Shown here piece by piece: positions 1 to 8,763 of a stretch of 57,231 nt of DNA. The DNA is taken from contig PEFW01000018.1 in assembly GCA_002890675.1 (NCBI GenBank), forward strand, positions 1-57,231, given 5' to 3'. Under the pieces are notes generated by a model that worked only from the letters and a program-made list of their open reading frames with translations, was not told the origin of the DNA and made no database searches. The stretch is from Candidatus Methylaffinis lahnbergensis. GTDB lineage: Bacteria > Pseudomonadota > Alphaproteobacteria > Rhizobiales > Beijerinckiaceae. Each line of letters begins with the position of its first letter. Position 1 is the stretch's first letter. The position numbers were made by a program, and so were the translations under genes.

Positions 1-42
1 ATAGGTCCAATCTCACTCCAAGCGACCGCCAAGGCTACGTCC

Positions 43-243
43 CATGAAAACATTGCATACCTCGTTGTCGAAGACGAACCGTTGGCCGCCACGGTTCTGC
101 AAGTGATGGTCGCCGATTGTCACGGCTGCCGGCGTGGTCGAAGCGTCTGTCGCGGCCACCAGGAAGGTTTTACATGAAGCCCACGACTTTGCTTTTTTCG
201 ATGTCGATCTGACAAACGGCAAGACGTTTGAGTTTGCACTGTA
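43..243 (+). pseudogene. response-regulator receiver domain remnant
   Basis: Two overlapping reading frames together spell the first half of a CheY-like receiver domain. Frame one gives YLVVEDEPLAATVLQ, with the acidic cluster at the start of the fold. It goes out of frame near base 130. The other frame then gives FAFFDVDLTNGKTFE, which matches the strand carrying the phospho-acceptor Asp (FDVDLTNGK). It stops at 243, well before the usual 120 residues, so both a frameshift and a 3' truncation are seen. Which kinase it served is unknown. A second, intact receiver gene lies at 6964-7329. Confidence 0.6.
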
Positions 244-583
244 ATCGCAGGTTCGCCGGGCGATCAGTTCGGGACGTGATCGGCGGGTGAATTTTGCGGA
301 TTCGGTCTTGCTCATATCAATAGGGTTTATGGTAGCAATCAGGAAATCGCGCATGGCGGGCTCGGCAAGGCGACCCGGCGCAAGCCCAATCGCTGGCGAA
401 GGCTTTGTGGACAACGGGCCGGGTTGGCCCGCCACGAGCTTCAGCCTGAAGCCTGGCGCGCATCTCGTTCGGGATCCGCCGAGGTCTTTGCAGCCTGGGC
501 CGAGATCGTGGCGGTTCGGCTTGTCGCATGATTTCGTAATCCGGATCGCGCCCGTGGTTGACGATTCCCGTTAGGAGGTTCGG
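244..583. other. intergenic, nothing recognised
   Basis: No open frame here has a convincing start or family resemblance. The only clear signal is an AGGAGG ribosome-binding site at 573-578 that belongs to the next gene. Confidence 0.5.
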
Positions 584-865
584 GTGGCGAACAGCGTGCA
601 GATAAAGTGCATTAACAGAACTGAAAGAATGAGCCCCCATGAAAGGATCACCCACGTTGGGGGCTACGTAAGCTCTCAGTGGAAAATCACGTTGAATGAT
701 GCGATAGGCAAAATAGAGAGTGGCGAGCGGGCGTTTTTTGTTCAAGCTCATCGCAGAACCGTTGGAGTTATTGTAGCCGTCAGCCCCTCCGGCAAAAAGT
801 ATTTGAAGACTGAATCAGATGGCGATCAGCCGGATACTCTTCTGCGGCTCCCCGAATGCCCATAA
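584..865 (+). CDS. DUF3892 domain protein
   Basis: A 93-residue soluble protein starting with GTG, six bases after a perfect AGGAGG. It shows the pattern of the DUF3892 family: an early ITHVGG turn, a central W, an ERAFFV strand, then V-x-V strands, YLKTESDGD and a final LLRLPEC. Proteins of this family are short, single-domain and widespread, with no established biochemical role. No signal peptide or membrane segment is visible. It stands alone, divergent from the broken response-regulator fragment and convergent with the ABC ATPase gene downstream. The function is unknown; the family call rests on the pattern of conserved glycine, tryptophan and the LP-C ending. Confidence 0.7.
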   Translation: MANSVQIKCINRTERMSPHERITHVGGYVSSQWKITLNDAIGKIESGERAFFVQAHRRTVGVIVAVSPSGKKYLKTESDGDQPDTLLRLPECP

Positions 866-971
866 TGATCATGTAGGCTCTGTCACGTTGCCAAATAGAG
901 CACGTAAGACGCGCCGCATCAAAATCACCCCGAAGATCCCCCAAAGAGTCACCCCCCTCAGGGAGTTGATA

Positions 972-2369
972 TTAGTGGGGTGGCATCGGGATCCAAACGG
1001 GCGGCTTGCCCGAAAACTTCATCCGCTTCAAGACAACCTCGTCGGCGACATCGAACGGCTTCAAGTAAACGTAAAAATTGTCCTTGCGCTCGAACACGTC
1101 GCCTTTTGGCATGCTACTCGGGCTGACGAGCATCGTATCCGAGAAGCGTACGTGCATATAGTTCGGGAGCAATTGCGTGAAGTCTTTTACCCGCGCATCG
1201 AACACGTAGCGGTAGGTCAGCTTGCCATCGATTTTTAAGACGCCGCTCGAGGTGCTATCGGCCGGCTCCAGAGGCACTTCCTGCCAAAACTTGCCGACCT
1301 GAACATAGGCATGCATTTCTGGAGACATCACGTAGATGGGCGTGTCGCTGCCGACATTCCAAAGATACACCGCCAATTCATACCGCCCGTCGCCAAGGTC
1401 GGAAACCGACTGAATATCGGCCTGCAGGCGAGAAAGCGCCATATCCGCCAATTGGGCGAGCCGTGCTCCGCGGTCGCGAACTTGCATTTCCTGATATTTT
1501 GCGACTCCGAAGTCGACAACCAGGATGCTAGCGAAGACCGCGGCTCCCCCAAGCAAAAAGGGCCGCACACTGCCCCAGAGATTTGCGCCGAGGCGGACAG
1601 GCTCGCGCGCCGTGACCGTTAGGTCGGGTCGCACATTCACCGTGGCCGGCCCGAAATGCCGCACCCGAGGTTCGACATCGACAACAGCCGGCAACAGGTC
1701 GATGGACGCGAGCACGCCTTGCCGCATCTCGTAGATGCGCTGCGCATGTTTGGCGAGATCCAAATTATGGGAGACGAGCACGAAGCTGAAGGTTTCGCTG
1801 CCGTGCAATTGCTCGAGAAGGTCAATGATATCAGCTTCGGTATCCTCGTCGAGATCGCCGGTCGGTTCATCGGCAAGCAACAGAGGAGGCGAATTGATCA
1901 GCGCACGGGCGATCACCACCCTACGTTGCTCGCCGCCAGACATGCTGCCGGGATAGGCGTCAGCGCGGTTGCCGAGGCCTACGCGCGCGAGCAGGTCGGA
2001 GGCCCTCGCATAGGCTGCTTCGACAGCCATTGTGCACCCAAGAAGAGCCGGAACGGCAACGTTATCCACGGCGGTCAAGTTCGACAAAAGGCTCGGAAAC
2101 TGGAAGATAAAGCCGACGTGGCGGCTACGAAAGATCGAGCGTTTTTCCTCCGAGAGAGCCCAGACATCAGCGCCATCCAGCAAGAGTTTACCCGCCGTCG
2201 GCTTGGTCAGGGCGCCGAGCACCGCAAGCAAGGTCGACTTGCCCGAACCGGTCCGGCCGACGATCGAAATAAACTCGCCGGCCTGGAGCTCGAGGCTCGC
2301 GCCGCGCACAGCCTCGTAGCCTGAAGTGGAACCATAGCGTTTGGTGAGCAACTGCGCCGAAAGGGTCAC
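972..2369 (-). CDS. MacB/LolD-type ABC ATPase with membrane-anchored C-terminal extension
   Basis: The first 220 or so residues are an ABC ATPase of the LolD/MacB group: Walker A GRTGSGKST near residue 38, signature MSGGEQRRV, Walker B LLLADEPTGDLD and the H-loop VLVSHNL. After this comes an unusual tail: one hydrophobic helix near residues 265-285 (FLLGGAAVFASILVV) and a long probably periplasmic beta-rich region to residue 465. The GTG start at 2369 follows the stop of the upstream permease by a single base (TGA-C-GTG), so the two genes are coupled. The permease partner is broken by two frameshifts, which makes the pump doubtful. The substrate is unknown; such pairs move lipoproteins, lipids or peptides out of the inner membrane. 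Confidence 0.8.
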   Translation of the reverse strand: MTLSAQLLTKRYGSTSGYEAVRGASLELQAGEFISIVGRTGSGKSTLLAVLGALTKPTAGKLLLDGADVWALSEEKRSIFRSRHVGFIFQFPSLLSNLTAVDNVAVPALLGCTMAVEAAYARASDLLARVGLGNRADAYPGSMSGGEQRRVVIARALINSPPLLLADEPTGDLDEDTEADIIDLLEQLHGSETFSFVLVSHNLDLAKHAQRIYEMRQGVLASIDLLPAVVDVEPRVRHFGPATVNVRPDLTVTAREPVRLGANLWGSVRPFLLGGAAVFASILVVDFGVAKYQEMQVRDRGARLAQLADMALSRLQADIQSVSDLGDGRYELAVYLWNVGSDTPIYVMSPEMHAYVQVGKFWQEVPLEPADSTSSGVLKIDGKLTYRYVFDARVKDFTQLLPNYMHVRFSDTMLVSPSSMPKGDVFERKDNFYVYLKPFDVADEVVLKRMKFSGKPPVWIPMPPH

Positions 2370-2370
2370 G

Positions 2371-3661
2371 TCAGCGCACTTGCGTCTGAATGAGCGCATA
2401 AGGGTCCAGCCCGCGCACGCGCCAAGCTGGCAGAAAGGAACCGACGAGACCGAGAACCGCCGAGAAGACAACTGTCACGACCGCGCTCTCCTGCAAGAGA
2501 GCGAGTGGTGGCCAGGAGAACGGAACGCCGAGAAGGCCAAAGTAGAAGCCAAGCGAGCGGGCAAAGATCAGTAGCAGTGCCGTACCAAAGGCAAGACCCG
2601 CAACGCCGCCAAGTCCCGTGACGATCGCAGACTCAGCGAGAATAATCGTCATGATTTGGTTGGGTCGTGCCCCCATTGCCCGCAACAGACCGACTTCGCG
2701 GTAGTGTTCTTGGACAATCGCCGAGAAAAGCAGCGAAACAACGATCATCATAGCAACCACCTGAAACACGGCGAACACGACGATGCCGAGTAAAAGTGGG
2801 CCCAGCGCTTGACGGGAAGAGGTGAGCACGGCATTGCCCTCGACGATTCTGATCCCCGTGAGCTGAGCAATAGAGAATTTGACTCTTCCACCTTTGCGCC
2901 AGGGGAAAGCTGCAGCAAGTATGCCGAAACGCGGTTGAGCGGCAGGTCTGCCTTGCAGGCATCGGTCTCGACATGTGGCGCCGCCAGACCATTTACTGCA
3001 TTGGCCGATGCTGCCGCCTTCTCGCCACTTTGCGCCCCCGATGCGTGGTTGAGAGCGTTGATGGCGGCGAGCGCGTCGAAGCTCAGAAAGTAGGACTGGT
3101 CGACCGGGCCAACGCCCGTCTGCTCGAGTCGGCCATGAACGACAAGTGACTCGCCGCAGATTTGGAGCGCCTCCCCAACCCGAGCCGCGACACGACCTCC
3201 GGTGATCACGCTATCCCTGCTCAGTGGCCCGGGCTGGTGTTCGCCAAGCCACGGCAGGATTGAAAAGTCGCTCGCAGGATCGAACGCAATCAGATTGGCA
3301 GCGTGGTCGTCAATCATTGATGGGACGATGCGCTGAGGAGCCACTCTCGCTACCCCAGGAATAGCGGCAAGAGATTTCGCCATGTGGCGTCCAATGACGC
3401 GTCCGTCGGTTGCACTGTCAGCAAGCTCGACGTGATATTCACCAACGTCTCTCGGGGTACGACGACAAGATCTGCGCCCATGCGCGACAGACTGGTGGCC
3501 ATGCCCGCGCGCAATGCCGACCCTGTAACGAAGCTCGCGAAGCCGACGCCGACACCCAACATGACGGCGACGCCAAGGAGTATTGCGCGCAGCCTGCGCC
3601 GGCCGACATTTTGCGCCGCCACTCGGATCAGCAGCCAACGCTCGCGCCGCCGTCTCATCAT
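2371..3661 (-). pseudogene. FtsX/MacB-family ABC permease, two frameshifts
   Basis: The permease is spread over three frames. The N-terminus (ATG 3661) has the usual MacB-type start, with basic residues and then a transmembrane helix (AILLGVAVMLGVGVGFASFV), and runs to about 3395. The middle, in a second frame, carries the extracytoplasmic domain (AAIPGVARVAPQR onward) to about 2890. A third frame carries the C-terminal FtsX domain with three transmembrane helices, ending IQTQVR at 2371. Joined end to end they give a normal-length permease of about 430 residues, so nothing large is missing. Either the gene is recently dead or two single-base sequencing errors occurred. It is translationally coupled to the ATPase downstream. 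Confidence 0.8.
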
Positions 3662-3710
3662 CTTGCCCCCGCTACGTTCGCGTCAGGGATCCTCACATGA
3701 CCCCGCTGGC

Positions 3711-4272
3711 CTACTTCAGGAAGGTCATTGTCTTCCAGTGACCGTGCGGGATCTTTGCCGCGAGCCTCCGGCCCCGCGCGCACCAACCTCGGATGGGAGC
3801 GATGTTGGTCTTGACCCAGGTTTCATCGATGAAGACGAGACGGGCAGGATCAATCCTCGGCTGATATTTTTTCCAACGCGCCCGGCGGCGCGCCACGTCG
3901 GGGCGATCTTGCTCGGCCGGCAGCACGCTTTTTTTTGAAGCTCATTCCCTCGCGATGGATGAAATTCCAGACCGTGCCATAGCTGACGGCAACGCCGCGT
4001 TCGGCGAGTTCCGTCATGAGCCCGCGCACGGTCACCTCGGGCTCGGCCGCGATCCGCTCCATGAGCCAGCCCCGTTCTCCAATGAGCGTGCAGGCCCGAT
4101 GGCCCCCCATCTTCCCACCCGCGGCGCTGCCCGTCCTCCGAAGCCGCTGCGACCAGCGCCCCACACTCGCCACGCTCACCGTGAAGATCGTGGCAACGGC
4201 TCGCACGCTGTCTCCCGCCGCGACCCGTTCTGTAACTCTCTCCCGAAGATCCAATGAATAGGGCTTGGTCAT
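3711..4272 (-). pseudogene. IS630-family transposase, two frames, 3' truncated
   Basis: The first frame (ATG 4272) is the helix-turn-helix part: it begins MTKPYSLDLRERV and contains AVATIFTVSVASVGRW, as in IS630 OrfA proteins. It runs into a stretch of eight T on the given strand (eight A in the coding sense, 3930-3937). There IS630 elements commonly shift frame to join OrfB. The second frame then carries the start of the DDE catalytic domain, VFIDETWVKTN, where the D of FIDE is the first catalytic acid. It stops after KTMTFLK at 3711, losing the other catalytic residues. The protein cannot be active. Confidence 0.8.
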
Positions 4273-4366
4273 CCTTGCCAGCCTCCGCCCGGCCAGCAGC
4301 TTGAATCAGATTCGTGGCAGGAGCGGAATCCCCAAACCCGATTCGGCTAAACCTGATCACGCTCTA
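3711..4366 (-). mobile_element. IS630-family element, truncated
   Basis: The element begins at a TA dinucleotide (4365-4366), the usual IS630 target, followed by an end sequence of about 90 bp before the first transposase frame. It is cut off at 3711, inside the second transposase frame, so the other terminus is missing. The cut end lies about 50 bp from the start of the ABC permease gene. The terminal 86 bp (4281-4366) recur without mismatch at 33450-33535 inside another gene. Confidence 0.8.
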
Positions 4367-4539
4367 GCAAAATATGTCTAGCATCGCCGCCATCACGGCA
4401 AAGCGCCTCGCCGAGAAAACAGGGCAAACATTCGTCGCGGCGCATTTTGCGAGGACATCCCTGCCCGCTTGTCTCGCCGCGATCCTCGCGCGATGCGCGC
4501 GTTCGGCGCTCCCCTTCGTCCGAGAAGGCGGGAGAGGCG

Positions 4540-4884
4540 CTATCGCCTATCGCCTTCGGCGGTCGCCTCGTTAAAATCGCGAACGAAACGATAGCGGCCG
4601 GGCGCGAGCGGCCGCAGGAGGATCGTGATCTCGGACTTGCCCGCCACGATTTTCTCGACTCGAAGCGTCTTGCATTCAAATTCTTCGGGAGTCGGATCAA
4701 GGTTGCGGACGACGAGCGTGATCGGCGTGTTGGCCGGCACTCTAATTTCGGCGGGCTGGAACCGATGCTCCTTGATGGCCGTGCGCGCCGTGACGGCTTC
4801 CTGACCGTCAGCCGACAATTGGCCTAGACAAGTTAGAAGCATCGTCGCGGTCGCGGACCAAACCATGGCGCGTGGCGTAGGCAT
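4540..4884 (-). CDS. periplasmic cupredoxin-like protein
   Basis: A 114-residue protein with an N-terminal signal peptide (to about residue 26), followed by a single cupredoxin fold of the type seen beside iron and copper uptake genes. The pattern is IKEHRFQPAEIRVPANTPITLVVRNLDPTPEEFE, in pieces, then PLAPGRYRFV. The family usually closes with a short A-x-G-V-V strand; here the last residues are AEGDRR, so the extreme C-terminus may be frameshifted. In relatives such proteins bind a metal or assist an FTR1-like permease in the periplasm; no permease gene is present here. Directly downstream on the same strand is a barrel fragment that often accompanies this family. Confidence 0.65.
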   Translation of the reverse strand: MPTPRAMVWSATATMLLTCLGQLSADGQEAVTARTAIKEHRFQPAEIRVPANTPITLVVRNLDPTPEEFECKTLRVEKIVAGKSEITILLRPLAPGRYRFVRDFNEATAEGDRR

Positions 4885-4905
4885 CGAAACTCTCCCAGCT
4901 AAACA

Positions 4906-5302
4906 TTAGAATTCCCAGATAAGCTTCAATCGGGCTTTGTTCAGGGTGAAATTGGTCAGATCGAGGAAGTTTGCGTTGCCCGCCGCATGACCGGCAATCT
5001 GGGTGGAGTAGGCGGCCGAGAGAAAGAGCTTGTTCGTGAACTGGAAGAAACATGTTGGGCCGGCTAAGAGCGCATCTCCGGCGATAGATTTGACCCCGGC
5101 CCCTCCGTAAGCGCGGTAATATTCGACCTCGCCGCCAAGCGCCACATTTGGCGTGATCCGATAGGTCAAAGCCGTCTTCAGCCCAAGCGTGGACGCTCCC
5201 TGCGAATTCGGAGTCCCGAATTGCCTCGCAATTTCCGGAGTATAGGTTGCATTGAACGCCGCGAAGAGACGATTTGGAGCAAGTTCGGTATCGGCGATGA
5301 TC
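4906..5302 (-). pseudogene. outer-membrane barrel protein, 5' truncated
   Basis: The open frame is closed upstream by tandem stops (TGA TAG) near 5305, and no start codon or signal peptide is available. What remains is about 130 residues with alternating beta-strand character (LAPNRLFAAFNATYTP, then YRITPNVALGGEVEYY) and a terminal aromatic residue (LKLIWEF), the usual end of an outer-membrane barrel. It looks like the C-terminal third of a transporter-type barrel. In context it may once have worked with the adjacent cupredoxin protein in metal uptake; that link is inference. Confidence 0.55.
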
Positions 5303-5525
5303 GAGGTGCAGGACTATCAGGGCTGAGGCGGAAAAAAAATATGGAGATGGATATCGGTGCCAAAGCCGGGTGAGTGGCCGGGGGAAGCAACCGTCAGACC
5401 GTTTTACGATCGATGGCACCGCGCCGCCGATGCCGAGCGCAAAGCGGCCCGCGAATGGCCCGGACGAAGCCGACGACGCTATCTCACCTTGAAGCTTCGC
5501 GCGCTGTGCTGGGTGTTGGAGCGGC

Positions 5526-5627
5526 TCATGGCGCGGGCGCAGTGTAATTGATCAGGCCTAACACCATGAGCTCAAAGAGAATGATTAAGATAACCGGCAC
5601 GATCTCATCGGTTCTCCAGAATTCCAT
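5526..5627 (-). CDS. 33-residue single-helix membrane peptide
   Basis: A short frame starts with ATG after a GGAG motif nine bases upstream. It encodes MEFWRTDEIVPVILIILFEL and then LMVLGLINYTAPAP-like residues: a short polar head and one strongly hydrophobic helix. It matches no family that I recognise. It lies beside repeat copies and another small membrane gene on the same strand. Such peptides are easily produced by chance, so this is a tentative call. Confidence 0.3.
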   Translation of the reverse strand: MEFWRTDEIVPVILIILFELMVLGLINYTAPAP

Positions 5628-5667
5628 TGAAGGGATCTCCCAACCCCGCAAAGGATCAGCCGCAAAC

Positions 5668-5822
5668 GGAGGCCCCTGACCTGGAGGGAGCCAGATCAGG
5701 GGCTGCGCCTGGTGGATAGCCGGGGGGAGGCCAGCCACAATGCAACATCGCAACAGGCGTCTTCGCTGGCAACCCAGCGATTGCCGGTTATCGCTTCAGG
5801 GCACTAAAAGTTCCACCTGTGC
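5668..5822. repeat. interspersed repeat, copy 1
   Basis: About 150 bp containing an inverted repeat (CCCCTGA ... TCAGGGG), the shared block TGGATAGCCGGG, then ACAGGCGTCTTCGC, and closing with GGGCACTAAAAGTTCCACC. The same blocks in the same order recur at 6143-6292 with substitutions and small indels. Confidence 0.7.
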
Positions 5823-6093
5823 GCGAGCGGCAGGGTTGCCGATCCGGCGGGAAGCGGGAGTTGCCCCGAATTTCAGCCGCATATGACACCAGGCCGAAGA
5901 CGTAGCCAATTTGCAGACTTGTGATCAGCACCGCGAATTCAAGAAGCGCGCGCAGCAGAGTGTGCCCGAAATAAGCGGAACTCGCGACAACCATTGCGAG
6001 CGAGAGCGCAAATGCCGGGACCAGAACCAGGACAGTGAAAAATCGCCCGAGGATCGCCCCTAGCAGGAGGCCGCCGATTACCAGGATGATCAC
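5788..6093 (-). CDS. small membrane protein with repeat-derived C-terminus
   Basis: GTG start at 6093 behind an AGGAG motif. The first 75 residues carry two to three hydrophobic helices (MIILVIGGLLLGAILGRFF, then LVPAFALSLAMVVASS, then a third near residues 50-72). The last 25 residues, from about RGNSRFPPDRQPCRSRTG on, are encoded entirely by the interspersed repeat found again at 7508-7588. The original protein therefore probably ended earlier and the repeat inserted at its 3' end. No family is recognised; it may be a membrane peptide of unknown role. Confidence 0.45.
   Translation of the reverse strand: MIILVIGGLLLGAILGRFFTVLVLVPAFALSLAMVVASSAYFGHTLLRALLEFAVLITSLQIGYVFGLVSYAAEIRGNSRFPPDRQPCRSRTGGTFSALKR
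5803..5880. repeat. interspersed repeat block shared with 7508-7588
   Basis: About 75 bp beginning TTCCACCTGTG and ending GAATTTCAGCCGC; it differs from the copy at 7508-7588 at only a few positions. It overlaps the 3' end of the small membrane gene. Confidence 0.75.
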
Positions 6094-6142
6094 GCGATAT
6101 CTCCTCGATTACGCGTAAATAACATTTAGCCGGTCAAGCGGG

Positions 6143-6292
6143 GCGGAGGCCCTTGACCTCGGGGCAGATCAGGGGCTGCGCCACGTGGATAGCCGGGAGA
6201 CGGCCAGCCACACTGCGACAGGCGTCTTCGCGGGTCCCTGGAGAACCACGCGATTCCATCGCTTTTAGGGCACTAAAGGTTTCACCTGGGTA
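6143..6292. repeat. interspersed repeat, copy 2
   Basis: Second copy of the repeat at 5668-5822, with the inverted repeat, TGGATAGCCGGG, ACAGGCGTCTTCGC and GGGCACTAAAGGTTTCACC in the same order. It lies just before the broken integrase gene. Confidence 0.7.
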
Positions 6293-6344
6293 GAAAACAT
6301 CACTGCATCTTGATCCAATGCCGTGTAAAGCATAAGGTGACCCA

Positions 6345-6940
6345 ATGTCGGTCAGAAAGCGCACATGGAAAACTGCGGCCGGCGAAGAGCGCCAGGCTTG
6401 GATTGTCGATTTTGCCGATCAGGCTGGAGAGCGCCGGCTGAAGACTTTCCGCCTCAAAATGGAAGCCGACGCCTTCGAAACCAGGTCAACATTTGAGATC
6501 ACACAAGGGCTCACACGCCAGACAGCGCCTGCATCACGATTGCCGAGGCGGCGGATCTGTGAATTGAAACGTGCGCGGCGCGCCGGCTGGAGCGCAGCAC
6601 GATCGACAGCTACCGGCAGGACATCAAGTTTCATATCCGGCCATTCATCGGCAATATCAAGCTTTCGCGAGTCACGGCGCCGCGCGGTCGCCTGCGATGG
6701 TGCGAAAGTTTACCGGGAGCCTTGGAGCTCTCATGGCCGATGCGCAAGAGCGCGGTCTTGTGGCGCGCAAAGTTGTCCGTGAGTTGAGGTCGCGCCGGCA
6801 CAAGGGCGTCGATAGCCGCGCAGACAGGCGCCAGAAGGGCCACCTGAAGGTTGGGGCGGATATCCCAACCCGGCAGGAAATCAAGGCCATTGTGGACCGT
6901 CTAGGCCGATGGCCCTTTTCGAGCCGAAGCCCGCGAATAT
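6345..6940 (+). pseudogene. tyrosine recombinase (phage-type integrase), N-terminal remnant
   Basis: The frame from ATG 6345 has the arm-type N-terminus of a site-specific integrase (RKRTWKTAAGEERQAWIVDF, then RRLKTFRLKMEADAF). It shifts frame near 6500. Other frames continue with the core-binding domain (STIDSYRQDIKFHIRPFIG) and, after a further shift, GSLGALMADAQERGLVARKV to about 6905. The catalytic C-terminal domain with the R-H-R-Y residues is absent, so the gene is dead. It marks the edge of a former integrative element. tRNA-Trp lies 1.3 kb away, but no att duplication was found. Confidence 0.7.
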
Positions 6941-6963
6941 CATTTACAAGAGTATCAGTATAG

Positions 6964-7329
6964 TTACTGTTTGGCGACGGCTGCTCTTGCCAGCTCAAGA
7001 ACCTGCTCGCGCGACCACGGCTTTGAAGTAAATCGCACCCCACCAGGGAGAACGATGTTCGAAACAGGTCTGCCCGATGTGACCAGGACTTCGACATGAG
7101 GCCAGTGTGTTTTCACCAGCCTTGCAAGATCGATCCCGTCAATCGGGCCGGGAGTCTGGACATCGGTGAAAAGCAACGCCGTTTGTTCGGAGCGTTGTGC
7201 GACGATAGCAAGCGCGTGATCGGCCCTCTGCACGCTTTCGACTTCAATGCCGGCCGCTGCGAACATTTCCTCCGCAACTATGCGAAGGCACGGATCGTTT
7301 TCGACAACGAGCACGGTCTTGGCCACCAT
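6964..7329 (-). CDS. single-domain response regulator (CheY-like receiver)
   Basis: From ATG 7329, eight bases behind a GGAGG-type site, this is a 121-residue stand-alone receiver domain. The fold markers are visible: KTVLVVEND with acidic residues 10-12, the phospho-acceptor Asp56 in LLFTDVQTP, the T/S switch in VLVTSGR and the conserved Lys in FTSKPWS. There is no DNA-binding or enzymatic output domain, so it would act by protein contact or phosphotransfer. The partner kinase is not in the window. It stands between the broken integrase and a repeat copy, and is convergent with the integrase fragment. Confidence 0.85.
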   Translation of the reverse strand: MVAKTVLVVENDPCLRIVAEEMFAAAGIEVESVQRADHALAIVAQRSEQTALLFTDVQTPGPIDGIDLARLVKTHWPHVEVLVTSGRPVSNIVLPGGVRFTSKPWSREQVLELARAAVAKQ

Positions 7330-7778
7330 GGGAGCCTCCGTCTTTAGTTGTTGAGGCCGTCGCAACTCTTCGGATCCGGGGAAGTTCCAACAGGACAGTG
7401 AAAAAAGGATCAAAGATAATTGGTAAGAATTTCGTGCCGAAAAACAGCCCTGAAATCACAGGCTTTTTCGTGGAGAAATCAGGGGCGACTGCCCCCCTTG
7501 CGCTTCTGGGCTCTAAAATTTCCACCTGTGGGCGAGCGGCAGGGTTGCCGATCCGGCGGGAAGGGGGAGTTGCCCCGAATTTCAGCCGCTAAGCTTGAAC
7601 CTCTGGAGACCGCGCTCGTTAACGAGGCTCGACTTCGGTCGGTCGGTGGCGTCATAGATTAAGCTTAGCAAGGCGCCCCGAGCTTTAATTTTGAGCTAAG
7701 CGTTGCCTTTACGTGACGCTCGGCGGCGCAAGTTGCTTGGTTCGCCGAAAGTTTGCGGCTGTCTTATGGAGGCGAACA
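7330..7778. other. intergenic region holding a repeat copy
   Basis: Apart from the repeat at 7508-7588, and an inverted AAAAACAGCCCTGA / AATCAGGGGC-like stretch just before it, I see no gene. A GGAGG site near 7768 serves the next small gene. Confidence 0.4.
7508..7588. repeat. interspersed repeat, partial copy 3
   Basis: Near-identical to 5803-5880 (TTCCACCTGTG through GAATTTCAGCCGC), preceded by a degenerate GGGCTCTAAAA in the position of the GGGCACTAAAA motif of the other copies. Confidence 0.75.
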
Positions 7779-7997
7779 ATGCCTGATTTCGAAACTCGCT
7801 TGAAAGACGTATCGCACGCCGCTTGGCTGATTTGGACAGCCAACGGGCTCGGGCTCGACGACATCGGGTTGGAGCAAACTTCGAAGTCAGCGACGGACGC
7901 GGCGAACAATGCCTATGTCGAGGGCATTTGCGATAAGCATTGGGTGGACGACACACTCATGCGCTTGCGCAGCAAAGACTTGGACAACGCGCAATGA
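7779..7997 (+). CDS. hypothetical 72-residue protein
   Basis: ATG 7779 is preceded by TGGAGGCGAACA, a good ribosome-binding site, which favours it over an in-frame start 66 bases upstream. The product is small, acidic and soluble, with MPDFETRLKDVSHAAW at its start and a mixed helical content; no signal peptide or membrane segment. I do not recognise the family. It is flanked by a repeat copy and tRNA-Trp, in an accessory region. Confidence 0.45.
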   Translation: MPDFETRLKDVSHAAWLIWTANGLGLDDIGLEQTSKSATDAANNAYVEGICDKHWVDDTLMRLRSKDLDNAQ

Positions 7998-8211
7998 TTT
8001 TGACCGGCGGCCTGTGTCGAATTTGGGCTTTATGGGTTGCGCTTGCTGGCGATTGGGGCGGCTGCGAGACGCGAGGTAACCCGGCCAGAGAGTGAGCGCG
8101 GGGCTGGGCGGCGGGGCAGGGTAATCAATTTTTTGTTACCCAGCCGTATACCTCGACTGATTTACCGATGGCTGGGAAGCTTGAATTTACCACTTAACTC
8201 TTTGATTTAAT

Positions 8212-8288
8212 TGGCAGGAGAGGAGGGACTCGAACCCCCAACCCCCGGTTTTGGAGACCGGTGCTCTAACCAATTGAGCTACACTCCT
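8212..8288 (-). tRNA. tRNA-Trp (anticodon CCA)
   Basis: On the minus strand the cloverleaf reads from 8288 to 8212. The D-arm is AGCTCAATTGGTTAGAGC, the anticodon stem CCGGT encloses the loop CTCCAAA with anticodon CCA, and the T-arm contains GGTTCGAGTCC. Discriminator G is followed by an encoded CCA (8214-8212). The acceptor stem AGGAGTG pairs with CTCTCCT except for one T-T mismatch. Confidence 0.95.
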
Positions 8289-8394
8289 TCGCATGCATTT
8301 TTAGCGTGAACATCCGGGCCAACGCAAGGGCGGACCGACGTCGGTAGTGGGTCGGTCTGAATTCTGCGACATCACATCCGGTACTGGTCGTCAC

Positions 8395-8763
8395 TCACCT
8401 GTTCCAATCGACAACCTTGCCATCGAGCTTTTCCTGAATTGCGATATGAGTCATCGCCGTAGTAGCCGTGGCTCCGTGCCAGTGTTTCTCACCCGGTGAA
8501 AACCAGACCACATCACCCGGCCGGATTTCTTCGACCGGTCCGCCCTCGCGCTGCACCCAACCACAACCGGCCGTGACGATCAGAGTCTGACCGAGCGGAT
8601 GGGTGTGCCACGCCGTGCGCGCGCCGGGCTCGAAAGTGACGCTGGCACCCCCAACGCGGGCCGGGTCAGGCGGGCTGAACAGCGGATCGATTCGGACAGT
8701 GCCCGTAAACCAGTCTGCCGGTCCCTTGCCGGAAGGCTGTGAGCCGCTGCGTTTGACTTCCAC
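8395..8763 (-). CDS. cupin-domain protein
   Basis: GTG start at 8763 sits behind AAGGAGA. The 122-residue product is a single small cupin barrel. Motif 1 is [18 protein letters not shown] and motif 2 is [17 protein letters not shown], giving the usual His ligands (HTH and the later H). Relatives include carboxymuconolactone-type and mandelonitrile-lyase-like cupins, but the substrate cannot be told from sequence. It is the last gene in a minus-strand run after the ABC permease, ATPase and multicopper oxidase. The gap to the oxidase is about 260 bp, so it may have its own promoter. Confidence 0.8.
   Translation of the reverse strand: MEVKRSGSQPSGKGPADWFTGTVRIDPLFSPPDPARVGGASVTFEPGARTAWHTHPLGQTLIVTAGCGWVQREGGPVEEIRPGDVVWFSPGEKHWHGATATTAMTHIAIQEKLDGKVVDWNR

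Noticed and set aside
5357..5551. Plus-strand frame of 64 codons
   Set aside because: No ribosome-binding site, no resemblance to a family, overlaps a better-supported small minus-strand gene; I leave it out.
8240..8270. tRNA considered as selenocysteine or other specialised tRNA
   Set aside because: Anticodon loop CTCCAAA with CCA and normal stem lengths fit a plain tRNA-Trp.
6345..8288. Integrase remnant and tRNA-Trp considered as an integrated element with att sites
   Set aside because: No duplication of the tRNA 3' end was found between 4.9 and 9 kb, and the integrase is incomplete; an element boundary cannot be shown.
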